Origin: Alisma plantago-aquatica
Lineage: Eukaryota; Streptophyta; Magnoliopsida; Alismatales; Alismataceae
NCBI GenBank assembly: GCA_963693085.1
Contig: OY856412.1
Coordinates: 1,408,880,694-1,408,944,693, forward strand
Direction of reading: 5' to 3'
Length of the DNA stretch: 64,000 nucleotides
In this document: positions 34,339-44,980 of the stretch, in pieces
Layout of the letters: every line of letters begins with the position of its first letter
How positions within the stretch are numbered: position 1 is the first letter of the stretch
Position numbers and translations under genes: made by a program
The notes under the pieces: generated by a model
What the model saw: only the letters and a program-made list of their open reading frames with translations
Told to the model about the DNA's origin: nothing
Database searches by the model: none

Positions 34339-37300
34339 TGTTATGACCCACTCCGTGATTAATTAGTAAGTATAATGATTAGTGCATCATCAAGTTGATT
34401 AAGTTGAATTAAATATATAAGATACAATTAGTGTATAATGAAGATGATTAATTTAAGTTAAGTAATCACAGATGTGATTAGTGCTTTGATCAACTATTAC
34501 TAGGTGATTAGAGTGTTTTATCGCTTTGCGGTTGTAGAGAATCACGTGCTTGAAAGTTTGCAAGAGAAATCACTCGAATCGGACATTCGAGGAAAACGTT
34601 ATGACAGTTTCAAGGTTTTTGGACCTGGCTGCAATTTTCCCAGTAATTGATCTTTTATTCTTTTTTTTCTTTGGGGGTCGGTTACCCCTTTACTTATCTT
34701 CTTCTTCACCCGAACGCAAGCAGGGGGGCGCACATACAACAGCCCGATTTCAGTCAAGAGACATTAGGGCGTTTGAGTGGGCGATTCTTGCTCCTAGCTT
34801 CGCCCTTAGCTGCGCCCTACCTCCGCCCACTCCTCTTCTTCTCTTCTTCCTCGACCTCCACGCCCTAGCAATGCCCAGCCGTGCCCCTACCTGCTTCAAC
34901 CTGCAGGAGAAGCCATGGCCGCCCAACATGAGCAGCAGCAGGCCGCTCGAGCAGTAGTGACCTAGGGCGATTCATGGCCCTTAGCCCTGAACCAGCGACG
35001 CCCCTGTCTTCTCCTCCCTTCCTCCTCTCCTTTCTTGCCTTAGCCAGCAGCCCTGCCACCCTGCTGCTTGGCTTACGGCTAGCTTGCAGCAGCAAGCTGC
35101 TGCGTACAGCAGCGGCCAGGGGCCCGATTAGGGCGCGCCAAGCACCAGGGAGGGTTCCTTTGAGGTCGGCCGTGAGGTACAAGCAAAGGTTCACCACTCC
35201 TAGTCACGATTCGGCTGCTGATCAGGTTATTCCGTCAACCTGTAACTGTGCGTGAAGTAACCAGTTTGCAACAGATTCTAAAGCTGAATATCCAAGGTTG
35301 AAGGCAACCAGTTTTTGCCCGGAATCAGGTCCCTGACACATCTCCGGACGAATCCGGATAGACCAAATCGCTGTGAGTGGGGTTTCATTTATTTATCATT
35401 AATAAACTCAGGCGTTTGAATATTTCCAGTTATGTGCGCGAATTTCGCTGATAACAGGCGTTATCAGGCGTCGGGCAGCGTTTGGCGTCGCCCGACTTTT
35501 TATTTCATAAATTGCTTCTAGACGCTGTTATATGATTAAATTTAGCAATTGATTAGTGTGGATTGAATCGGTAGATTTTTATGGTTCATTGGAACCTAAA
35601 TTGTTTATTTGAATGTTGAAATTAGAAATTCATGTCTGAAAATGGTATGATTTGGGTATGAACCCAGACAATGAAGATTTCTGATAAATTATCAGATGTA
35701 TGATTTCAAAGTTGATATGAATAAATAAAATATGCATGAAAACCTTAATTGCATATATCTTTTGACGTTAATATGTGTAAATTGATATTTACATGAAATG
35801 CCACATTTCTCTGAATTATTACCAGAAATTCTCAAGTATTGTTATTAAATTGTGTTGTGATATGTAATTAACTCTTAATTGAGTTAAGTGATGCACAAAC
35901 CAGGATTTGGGTTAATGTGCACGTTTTTCGAGAAATTTAGAGAATTGATAATTGTTGAGTATGATTCTCATATGTGAAGCAAATTTCTTTAATTTGTGCA
36001 ATAAGATGTTCAATTGCGTAAATTCTCTATGTATATGCCAAATTGAAATAAGTTGGGTTATTTATGCATTTCTAATTTGTTTGAATGCATGGTATGAGAA
36101 TTTCTCAGAAATTACAATGATTTAAAATATATTGCTCTGTCAGTTTAGAATGATAGTGTATTGTGATCCGATATGAAATCAGTAGATGTGATTTTCCTAT
36201 TTAAATGGTTATATGTTAATCAGTTAATAGACTTAGGTGCCCTAACACCGTAGAACCCCTTTGACAGATCTGCTTCTTAGGGGTGAAACTCGTGTCCAAC
36301 ATCAACCGGTTGAGTAATTCTGGTGGCACGAGGGTTGATAGACAGTGTCCAACACCAACCGATTGAGTAATTTCGGTGGCACTGGGGTAAATAAAAAATA
36401 AAGTAAAGGGTTATCCAACACCAACCGGTTGAGTAATTCTGGTGGTAACCCAGTGTTGACTCTCCGCCTGTGTGCTCAGGTTTGTCAGGAGGAGTCTGGA
36501 GCACACGTGGTTGTGCAGCACACGTGGTTGTGCATTGAGGCCGTGGAGCCTGGGGTCCTGTAGCAGAACAGGGCTGGCGTCAGACTTAGCATTTCCCGGG
36601 TGTGTCGCTAAGTCTTGTACGGTGGGATCGTAGCATGAACTTGCTATGGATCTTCATAGGCAGAGTACACTGCATATGATTAGGGCATAATAATAATAGA
36701 AATATGTAATCATATAGGATCACAATAAATTAATGTGTTATAGAGATCCGAACTTGTGTGCCAATTCTTTATATTTGTTATTTGTTTAAATTATCTGTTG
36801 TTGCGTAGAATTGTGATTATATTCTGCAAATCTGTTATGTTATTAGAACTGCCCTGCTTAGTACTGCACTTATGTTTTATTTCAATTTATAAACCTGATG
36901 AGTTGTTTAATGATAGCTAAGTGAAATGCTATTCACTGAGCGAGTAGGCTCATACCTCTACTCAAAACATTTTCAGGTCAGCGACAGTTTCAGGAATCTG
37001 AAGCATCTTACCACCCTAGTCAGTTGAAGGTATATGTAGTTAGTTTAGTTAAAGGTCTCTTAGTCCTTTCCCCTCGGTCCTTGGGACGTGGTGTGGGTGA
37101 GAGAGAGTGTGTATGTGGAATGTGTATAAAGATGTAAATTAACTGTTATGTTTACTTTCTGTTAAACAATGTTACATGTTGTAAACTCTGTTTACGTACT
37201 CTAGCCAGTTTAATTGAAATGCTTCCGCAATAATTTATTTTGTTTTAGTTTACAGCAGAAATCCGGATATCATTACGAGGTTTTAAAAAGAAAAGGTTCT

Positions 37301-37379
37301 CAGTGATTTGTTATGTGATAATCCCTCCGTCGCGCCCTAATCTTGTGATTAGTGGTTAGTGTGAGATTGGGGTGTGACA
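34339..37379 (+). repeat. 5' LTR of the non-autonomous gypsy element
   Basis: 3041 bp, starts TGTTATGACCCACTCCG and ends GGGGTGTGACA. It has a GC-rich, T/C-rich early part (34650-35250), an AT-rich middle and a hairpin array at 36255-36533. Open frames of up to 135 codons in the GC-rich part are repeated in the other LTR and match no known family. Confidence 0.97.
36255..36533 (+). repeat. hairpin array in the 5' LTR
   Basis: Six dyads in 280 bp. H1: ACCCCT/AGGGGT (36255-36284). H2: CTCGTG/CACGAG (36289-36332). H3: CAGTG/CACTG (36343-36384). H4: GGGTTA/TAACCC (36408-36451). H2-H4 share a core, TCCAACA(T/C)CAACCG then (G/A)TTGAGTAATT, then GGTGG, but have different, still complementary stems. 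H5 and H6 are two tandem GCACACGTGGTTGTGC units (36501-36516, 36518-36533). Confidence 0.85.
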
Positions 37380-37382
37380 ACT

Positions 37383-37394
37383 TGGTATCAGAGC
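37383..37394 (+). other. primer-binding site of the non-autonomous gypsy element
   Basis: TGGTATCAGAGC three bases after the LTR end, inside the usual phrase CTTGGTATCAGAGCATAGG of Tekay/Del elements. It is intact. Confidence 0.92.
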
Positions 37395-39242
37395 ATAGGT
37401 TGAGTATGCAGTTACACTAAGTCAAGCCAGGGGACGACAAGCGACCAATAGGATCAGGATTTAGGTGTCTTCCTTCTAACTGCAATTTTATAACAGGAAA
37501 TGTTCTGTTATAGTATTACAGATAGCAGGAAGAGGATGTGGTCACGAGAATCAAGTAATGAGCTTAAGATGAGTCGTTAAGAATCATTAAGGTCAAAGAT
37601 AAGGTTATAACTAAGGCGAATAATGAATGATGTGTTTTAGCTCTGGAAGGTCTGAGTGTTTAGATACCCTGGCCAGGTGTCTGAATACTTAGATTGACCA
37701 GTATCAAGCTACTCTGTCTGTTCTTCTCTGGATGCCCTGGCCAGGTATGCAGAGGAAGGATAGGCTAGAGAGAAAACCCTAGAAATCTTAGGGTTAAGAG
37801 ATCTGAAATTAATAAAGGAATAAGAGATTACATATAAGATGCGATTCAACTCTTGTCTATCATTGTTTATTTGATTTAAAGATCACTTGAAATGCTTTTA
37901 TATGTATGAAAAATTCTCAGTTTATAAAGTAAACATGATTCTTTTATATTGTTGTGTCATGAAGTGAATTGTTTAATGTCTGTTTCCTTTGTATTAATGT
38001 AGACCCGAAACTGTGTTTAAATGAGGTTGTCCTGAGCGGATATTCTTTCCACATGTTTAAGATTAATAGGGGTTGATTAATCTCGAGTAGCTCTTGGCTT
38101 CAGGACTACAGGTTCGGCCTGGTCTGGCTGGCAGGATGCGTTACTGGGATCTAATGACTCCTATTAACAAGTAAAATAAGAATAGAAGTATAAATGTTCT
38201 TTTGTCTTGGGAATTAGGGTTTGAGAAGCATAGACCCTAATTGGCCCAAATTAGGATTTTAATGATATATGAATACAGAATTTGATAAATAGAATGTCTC
38301 ACTAGATGATTTTTAGTATTTTATGTGTAACTCTGGATTGGCTAAAATTGGGATATGTTTTGGATATATAAAATGTGAACAACATTAGAAAATATCAGAA
38401 TTTTTGAAGAATGTTCTGACCTGTTCATCGGCTGAGTTTCAAACTCGACCGATCACATTTTCTGAATAATATAGCAGTGTGGTAATTGAATTTTATCTTT
38501 TTATTGGTATATCCAATTGATCTCAAATTTTAACTATGTTTGAAAATCACAAATTTTAGACACTCTATTAATTTGGCGTAATTTTTGGATGACTTTTGAT
38601 CTCTACAGTAAGGTGTCGGTCGAGTTGCAACTCGACCGAATCTGCTGCAGACTGCTATATAGCAGCGCACTGTTTGATTTTTAATTAATTATTGGTGACT
38701 TGAAATGACTTTAAATTTTTACTGGAGGTCTAAAACTTTATTAGGCACAACATATAAAATTTTCAGAATTTTTGGAGCTTCTGTTAGCAGTTTAATAAAC
38801 GAATTACAGAAATTATTGTGAAAACTGAATTTTCAGCCATACGATTAAGTTGAGTGTTGGGTTAATATGTTATTGACCCAAGCAACTCAATTTGATCTAT
38901 ATGATCGACCAAACACACACAATAATGCTATAATATTGATATAGACCAAAACCCTAAAATGATTAGGGTTGAAGTAGTTTAAAGGATATCATTAGTGATT
39001 AAACTTTGATTGCTAGTATCTCTGTAAAATAAGACCTTGAGATTTATTCTATGAAAAGTAAACTGGCTTTGATAGTGACCTAGGGTTTTGAGATAGATAA
39101 TCTGAACGATACATGAGCAACATGAAATGTCTTAGAGAAAAGAGTAAGACATAAACTTGAAATGTAGCAATAGGAAAGAGCATAAAAAGCGGAGTGTTAT
39201 CCGATATATGATCTAAAGATAGCTGATGTAGTCCATGTTGTT
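37395..39242 (+). other. 5' interior of the non-autonomous gypsy element, no gag
   Basis: About 1.85 kb where gag and protease would be expected. No Gag motif, zinc knuckle or protease motif seen in any frame. Two palindromes of the AACTCGACCGA type are at 38427-38453 and 38616-38639; the second is a perfect 24-bp palindrome with arms TCGGTCGAGTTG and CAACTCGACCGA. Confidence 0.65.
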
Positions 39243-40230
39243 ATGACATGGTGTCACTATCTTTGTGATGTGAGAATAGATTATCACCCTGGTGAAGAGA
39301 ATGTGGTGGTTGATGTTTTCAGCAGAAAGTCAAGTTCAATAGTCAATGCATTCTCTATGACAGGTTTCAATAGAGACCTGTTAGTAGAAATGTGGAAGTT
39401 GAACTTAGGCTTAGGGGTGACAACACAAAATGATTTGATTATATAGATGTAAGTTAAGCCTACTTCTTATGATCAAATCAAGGAACTACAATAGGGTGAT
39501 AGTGAGATAAACCAGACCATGTATGACATGATAGAAGGAAAAGAGACTAGAGTTTAAGTTTTATGATGATAAGGTGTTGTATTAGCATGACATGCTGTGT
39601 GTACCTCGTGATAGAGTAAAATTCTTTTAAGGGGAAAAGCCTGAAAGAAAAGATTCTTATGGAAGTGTATGTATTGATGTATGCTATGTTTTCAAGAAAA
39701 CACTAAGATGTATATGAATTCCAAGAAGTTAAAATGGATGGTCAGATATGCAGAAGGACGTAACTGAGTACGTGGTTAGAAGTAGTGTGTACCAGTAGGT
39801 TAAGGCTGAACCCTAGAAATCTACAGCTACCTTCTAATCTTTTTCTGTGCCTGAATAGAAATGGGAATATATCACAATGGATTTTGTGGTAAGGTTACCC
39901 AGGACACCTAGAGGTTATGACTCGATATGAATGATTGTGGATAGACTAATTTAGTCTGCTCGCTTTCTTCATATTAAGTCAACCTTTGATGTCTTGATAC
40001 ATGACTAAAATATACATGGATGAAATAGTTAGATTGCCTGGTAATCCAGTTTCAATCATATCTTATTGAGATTCTAAATTCACATTTAGGATTGTACAAA
40101 CAGTTGCATCGTGCTTCGGGCACAAAGTTAAGATTCAATATAACCTTTTCAACTACAGACGGATGACCAGTCTGAGAGAACCATTCAGACTCTTGAGGAC
40201 ATGCTGAGAGCATGTGTTTTGCTTTTCAGT
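39243..40230 (+). pseudogene. RNase H end and integrase remnant in the gypsy element
   Basis: RNase H tail text DVRIDYHPGEENVVVDVFSR (39270-39330) leads into a spacer and then integrase. The integrase readable parts are KWEYITMDFVVRLPRTPRGY (about 39855-39920, first catalytic Asp), MIVDRLI, and QTDDQSERTIQTLEDMLRAC (about 40155-40215, with the Glu). The middle, where the second Asp should be, is unrecognisable, and stops and frame changes are frequent. This is far more decayed than the 1.3% LTR divergence would allow if it had been functional at the last insertion. Confidence 0.8.
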
Positions 40231-40299
40231 GGAAGTAAGAATGAATGTTTAAGTCTTATACAAGTTGCCTTATGTGAATGTTGAGTTTAGTAATACACA

Positions 40300-41215
40300 A
40301 ACGATAATGGTACAGTTTGGGTATAAACTCAGGCAAAACAAATTTGGTAAATCATCAGGTGCATGATTTCAAGCTAGAAAGACAACATTAAAATACGTAA
40401 ATAAACCTGGTTGCATGCTTCATGTTATGTTAATGTGTATGACTTAAAATTTACATGAATCGTTTCTCTGAGGTATTATCAGAAATTCTCAAGTACTAAT
40501 AATTATTTGTGTTATGATACGAAAATAACTCTTAATTGAGTTATGTGATGCATAAACCAGGAATTTGGTTAATATGCACGTACTTCGAGAAATTTCAGAC
40601 AATTGACAAATATTATAGATGGTTTCTTATAGGAGAAGTAAATTACTCTTATTGGTGTAATAAGATGTTCAATTACATGGAATTGAGTATGTATGTGCCA
40701 AAAATTTGATTTGAGTTTGGAATATTTATGAATTTTTAATCTGCCTGCATGCATAATATAAAGATTACTCAGTAATTACAATGATTTTGAATATATCGCG
40801 CTGCCAGTTTTAGAATGATACCGTATTGTGAATTGAATTGCAATCAAACAGATGAGATAATGGAAACCCTAAGAGTAGGGTGTTGCCATGTGATTACTGA
40901 ATGAGATAACCCTAAGAGTAGGGTGTTGGCATGTGATGAATGAATAAGGCAAATGAAACCCTAAGGATAGGGTGTACGATGAATTAAGTATTTTGATATC
41001 AATTCTCAGTATCAGATGTAGTGATGTTTAACAGTTAAATTGCATGATTTAATTTTAGTACCAAGTTGACATGCATTCTGTTTATTTAAGAATTTAAAAT
41101 GTTTGTCTGCATGAATAGTATGATAATTTCTCAGTAGTTATCATAAATTGAGATACTGTTATAACGGTTCTGGAAAGACAATGTTTTGTGGGTCGATCTG
41201 GAATCAGACCAGATG
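40300..41215 (+). repeat. two diverged LTR-like segments and a hairpin trio inside the gypsy element
   Basis: 40300-40850 aligns with LTR positions 35635-36190 (shared runs such as CAGAAATTCTCAAGTA and AACTCTTAATTGAGTTA). 41085-41215 aligns again with 36055-36185. Between them, three hairpins ACCCTA-loop-TAGGGT lie at 40866-40881, 40909-40924 and 40958-40973. The segments separate the integrase remnant from the chromodomain tail. Confidence 0.72.
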
Positions 41216-41238
41216 TGTCCTAAGTTAAGGGACCTATA

Positions 41239-41379
41239 CAGATGGTTGATCGGAGGATCAAGAAGCTTAAGAATCATGAGATACCATTAGGGAAAGTTCA
41301 GTGGAGGAATCATAACCTAGAGGAAGCTACGTGGGAGCTTGAGTCTAAGATGCGTAACAAATTTCCTTTTCCCTATTAG
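41239..41379 (+). pseudogene. chromodomain tail of gypsy pol
   Basis: An open 46-codon end of pol, too short to stand alone. It reads VDRRIKKLKNHEIPLGKVQW then RNHNLEEATWELESKM and ends FPFPY-stop. This is the C-terminal chromodomain-like sequence of Tekay/Del-type chromoviruses, which is thought to bind histone marks and steer insertion. It is unbroken, in contrast to the integrase, and ends 37 bp before the 3' LTR, the usual position. Confidence 0.8.
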
Positions 41380-41400
41380 GAATTTCGGGACGAAATTCTT

Positions 41401-41415
41401 ATAAGGGAGGGAGAT
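41401..41415 (+). other. polypurine tract of the non-autonomous gypsy element
   Basis: ATAAGGGAGGGAGAT directly before LTR start TGTTATG; expected plus-strand primer. It is intact. Confidence 0.85.
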
Positions 41416-44400
41416 TGTTATGACCCACTCCGTGATTAATTAGTAAGTATAATGATTAGTGCATCATCAAGTTGATTAAGTTGAATTAAATATATAAGAT
41501 ACAATTAGTGTATAATGAAGATGATTAATTTAAGTTAAGTAATCACAGATGTGATTAGTGCTTTGATCAACTATTACTAGTTGATTAGAGTGTTTTATCG
41601 CTTTGAGGCTGTAGAGAATCACGTGCTTGAATGTTTGCAAGAGAAATCACTCGAATCGGACATTCGAGGAAAACGTTATGACAGTTTCAAGGTTTTTGGA
41701 CCTGGCTGCAATTTTCCCAGTAATTGATCTTTTATTCTTTTTTTTCTTTGGGGGTCGGTTACCCCTTTACTTATCTTCTTCTTCACCCAAACGCAAGCAG
41801 GGGGGCGCACATACAGCAGCCCGATTTCAGTCAAGAGACATTAGGGCGTTTGAGTGGGCGATTCTTGCTCCTAGCTTCGCCCTTAGCTGCGCCCTACCTC
41901 CGCCCACTCCTCTTCTTCTCTTCTTCCTCGACCTCCACGCCCTAGCAATGCCCAGCCGTGCCCCTACCTGCTTCAACCTGCAGGAGAAGCCATGGCCGCC
42001 CAACATGAGCAGCAGCAGGCTGCTCGAGCAGTAGTGACCTAGGGCGATTCATGGCCCTTAGCCCTGAACCAGCGACCCCCCTGTCTTCTCCTCCCTTCCT
42101 CCTCTCCTTTCTTGCCTTAGCCAGCAGCCCCGCCACACTGCTGCTTGGCTTACGGCTAGCTTGCAGTAGCAAGCTTCTGCGTACAACAGCGGCCAGGGGC
42201 CCGATTAGGGCGCGCCAAGCACTAGGGAGGGTTCCTTTGAGGTCGGCCGTGAGGTACAAGCAAAGGTTCACCACTCCTAGTCACGATTCGGCTGCCGATC
42301 AGGTTATTCCGTCAACCTGTAACTGTGCGTGAAGTAACCAGTTTGCAACAGATTCTAAAGCTGAATATCCAAGGTTGAAGGCAACCAGTTTTTTCCCGGA
42401 ATCAGGTCCTAGACACATCTCCGGACGAATCCGGATAGACCAAATCGCTGTGAGTGGGGTTTCATTTATTTATCATTAATAAACTCAGGCGTTTGAATAT
42501 TTCCAGTTATGTGCACGAATTTCGCTGATAACAGGAGTTATCAGGCGTCGGGCAGCGTTTGGCGTCGCCCGACTTTTTATTTCATAAATTGCTTCTAGAC
42601 GATGTTATATGATTAAATTTAGCAATTGATTAGTGTGGATTGAATCGGTAGATTTTTATGGTTCATTGGAACCTAAATTGTTTATTTGAATGTTGAAATT
42701 AGAAATTCATGTCTGAAAATGGTATGATTTGGGTATGAACCCAGACAATGAAGATTTCTGATAAATTATCAGATGTATGATTTCAAAGTTGATATGAATA
42801 AATAAAATATGCATGAAAACCTTAATTGCATATATCTTTTGACGTTAATATGTGTAAATTGATATTTACATGAAATGGCACATTTCTCTGAATTATTATC
42901 AGAAATTCTCAAGTATTGTTATTAAATTGTGTTGTGATATGTAATTAACTCTTAATTGAGTTAAGTGATGCACAAACCAGGATTTGGGTTAATGTGCACG
43001 TTTTTCGAGAAATTTAGAGAATTGATAATTGTTGAGTATGATTCTCATATGTGAAGCAAATTTCTTTAATTTGTGTAATAAGATGTTCAATTGCGTAAAT
43101 TCGCTATGTATATGCCAAATTGAAATAATTTGGGTTATTTATGCATTTCTAATTTGTCTGAATGCATGGTATGAGAATTTCTCAGAAATTACAATGATTT
43201 AAAATATATTGCTCTGTCAGTTTAGAATGACAGTGTATTGTGATCCGATATGAAATCAGTAGATGTGATTTTCCTGTTTAAATGGTTATATGTTAATCAG
43301 TTAATAGACTTAGGTGCCCTAACACCGTAGAACCCCTTTGACAGATCTGCTTCTTAGGGGTGAAACTCGTGTCCAACATCAACCGGTTGAGTAATTCTGG
43401 TGGCACGAGGGTTGATAGACAGTGTCCAACACCAACCGATTGAGTAATTTCGGTGGCACTGGGGTAAATAAAAAATAAAGTAAAGGGTTATCCAACACCA
43501 ACCGGTTGAGTAATTCTGGTGGTAACCCAGTGTTGACTCTCCGCCTGTGTGCTCAGGTTTGTCAGGAGGAGTCTGGAGCACACGTGGTTGTGCAGCACAC
43601 GTGGTTGTGCATTGAGGCCATGGAGCCTGGGGTCCTGTAGCAGAACAGGGCTGGCGTCAGACTTAGCATTTCCCGGGTGTGTCGCTAAGTCTTGTACGGT
43701 GGGATCGTAGCATGAACTTGCTACGGATCTTCATAGGCAGAGTACACTGCATATGATTAGGGCATAATAATAATAGAAATATGTAATCATATAGGATCAC
43801 AGTAAATTAATGTGTTATAGAGATCCAAACTTGTGTGCCAATTCTTTATATCTGTTATTTGTTTAAATTATCTGTTGTTGCGTAGAATTGTGATTATATT
43901 CTGCAAATCTGTTATGTTATTAGAACTGCCCTGCTTAGTACTGCACTTATGTTTTATTTCAATTTATAAACCTGATGAGTTGTTTAATGATAGCTAAGTG
44001 AAATTCTATTCACTGAGCGAGTAGGCTCATACCTCTACTCAAAACATTTTCAGGTCAGCGACAGTTTCAGGAATCTGAAGCATCTTACCACCCTAGTCAG
44101 TTGAAGGTATATGTAGTTAGTTTAGTTAAAGGTCTCTTAGTCCTTTCCCCTCGGTCCTTGGGACATGGTGTGGGTGAGAGAGAGTGTGTATGTGGAATGT
44201 GTATAAAGATGTAAATTAACTGTTATGTTTACTTTCTGTTAAACAATGTTACATGTTGTAAACTTTGTTTACGTACTCTAGCCAGTTTAATTGAAATGCT
44301 TCCGCAATAGTTTATTTTGTTTTAGTTTACAGCAGAAATCCGGATATCATTACGAGGTTTTAAAAAGAAAAGGTTCTCAGTGATTTGTTATGTGATAATC

Positions 44401-44456
44401 CCTCCGTCGCGCCTTAATCTTGTGATTAGTGGTTAGTGTGAGATCGGGGTGTGACA
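41416..44456 (+). repeat. 3' LTR of the non-autonomous gypsy element
   Basis: 3041 bp, the same as the 5' LTR apart from about 40 substitutions. The hairpin array is repeated with unchanged stems (H1 43332-43361, H2 43366-43409, H3 43420-43461, H4 43485-43528). It is followed by the TSD GTCCG. Confidence 0.97.
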
Positions 44457-44461
44457 GTCCG

Positions 44462-44980
44462 CCTCTGTTCTGTCAGATCTGTGGTAAGCGGGGACATGAT
44501 GCTTTGAGGTGCTGGCATCATTTTGACAATGCTTATCAAAACACTAATTCACTAAAAGGCCTGACTGACATCACTACTACTGCTCTTGCTGCTTTGAGGG
44601 TTAATGAAAATGACTTTGGTGAATGGCACGTTGATTCTGGAGCAACTGATCACATTGTTCAGAATACAGGTAACTTATATAATCTGAAAGTCTACCGAAA
44701 TGGTGATGCTATTATGGTTGGGAATGGGAAATTCATACCTATTACTTTCACTGGTGAAAGTCATCTATCTCACTTCAAACCTATACCCTTGACAGATGTC
44801 CTTGTTGTACCTGATATCAAGAGAAAACTTCTTTCTATTTCTAAACTAACGTCAACTCTTCCTTGCTATGTTATTTTTTACTAATGACATGGTTTGTATA
44901 AAGGACTCAAAGACACACCAAATCCTGGCGTAGGGACCATGTAGAGATGGAGTGTACCTGATTCCTGAAGTCACTCGCAG
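44462..44980 (+). pseudogene. gag zinc knuckle and protease of the Ale-like copia element
   Basis: Continuation of the copia polyprotein after the gypsy insertion. A CCHC knuckle CQICGKRGHDALRCWH comes first, then the protease active site WHVDSGATDHIV (DSGA at 44633-44644) and LTDVLVVPDIKRKLLSISKL. The frame closes at 44882-44884 after an extra base in a T run (near 44874-44880). The next frame carries DMVCIKDSKTHQIL, a TAG at 44931-44933, then GVYLIPEV. So at least one frameshift and one stop separate protease from integrase. Confidence 0.85.

Larger units (their letters stand above)
34339..44456 (+). mobile_element. non-autonomous Ty3/gypsy element with two 3041-bp LTRs and decayed pol
   Basis: Complete insertion: LTR 34339-37379, primer-binding site 37383-37394, 4.0-kb interior, purine tract, LTR 41416-44456, with perfect TSD GTCCG (34334-34338 and 44457-44461). 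The LTRs are equal in length and differ at about 40 positions by my count (1.3%, no indels), so insertion is recent. The interior has no gag, protease or polymerase; only decayed RNase H end, integrase and a chromodomain tail remain. It also contains two diverged copies of LTR sequence. It was therefore most likely copied by proteins of a relative. The Tekay/Del affinity is inferred from the integrase and chromodomain remnants. Confidence 0.92.

Noticed and set aside
34550..35255. Open frames of 73-135 codons in the gypsy LTR, repeated at 41627-42332
   Set aside because: They repeat only because the LTR is repeated. They lie in GC-rich, low-complexity T/C sequence, overlap each other in several frames and match no family I recognise.
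37383..37394. TGGTATCAGAGC sites considered as part of tRNA genes
   Set aside because: Only the 12-base primer-binding match is present; there is no cloverleaf around any of these sites.
44429..44461. Apparent start (MVSVRSGCDS) of the copia protease ORF
   Set aside because: These codons are the last bases of the gypsy LTR read by chance. The true upstream reading is the copia gag ending at 34338.
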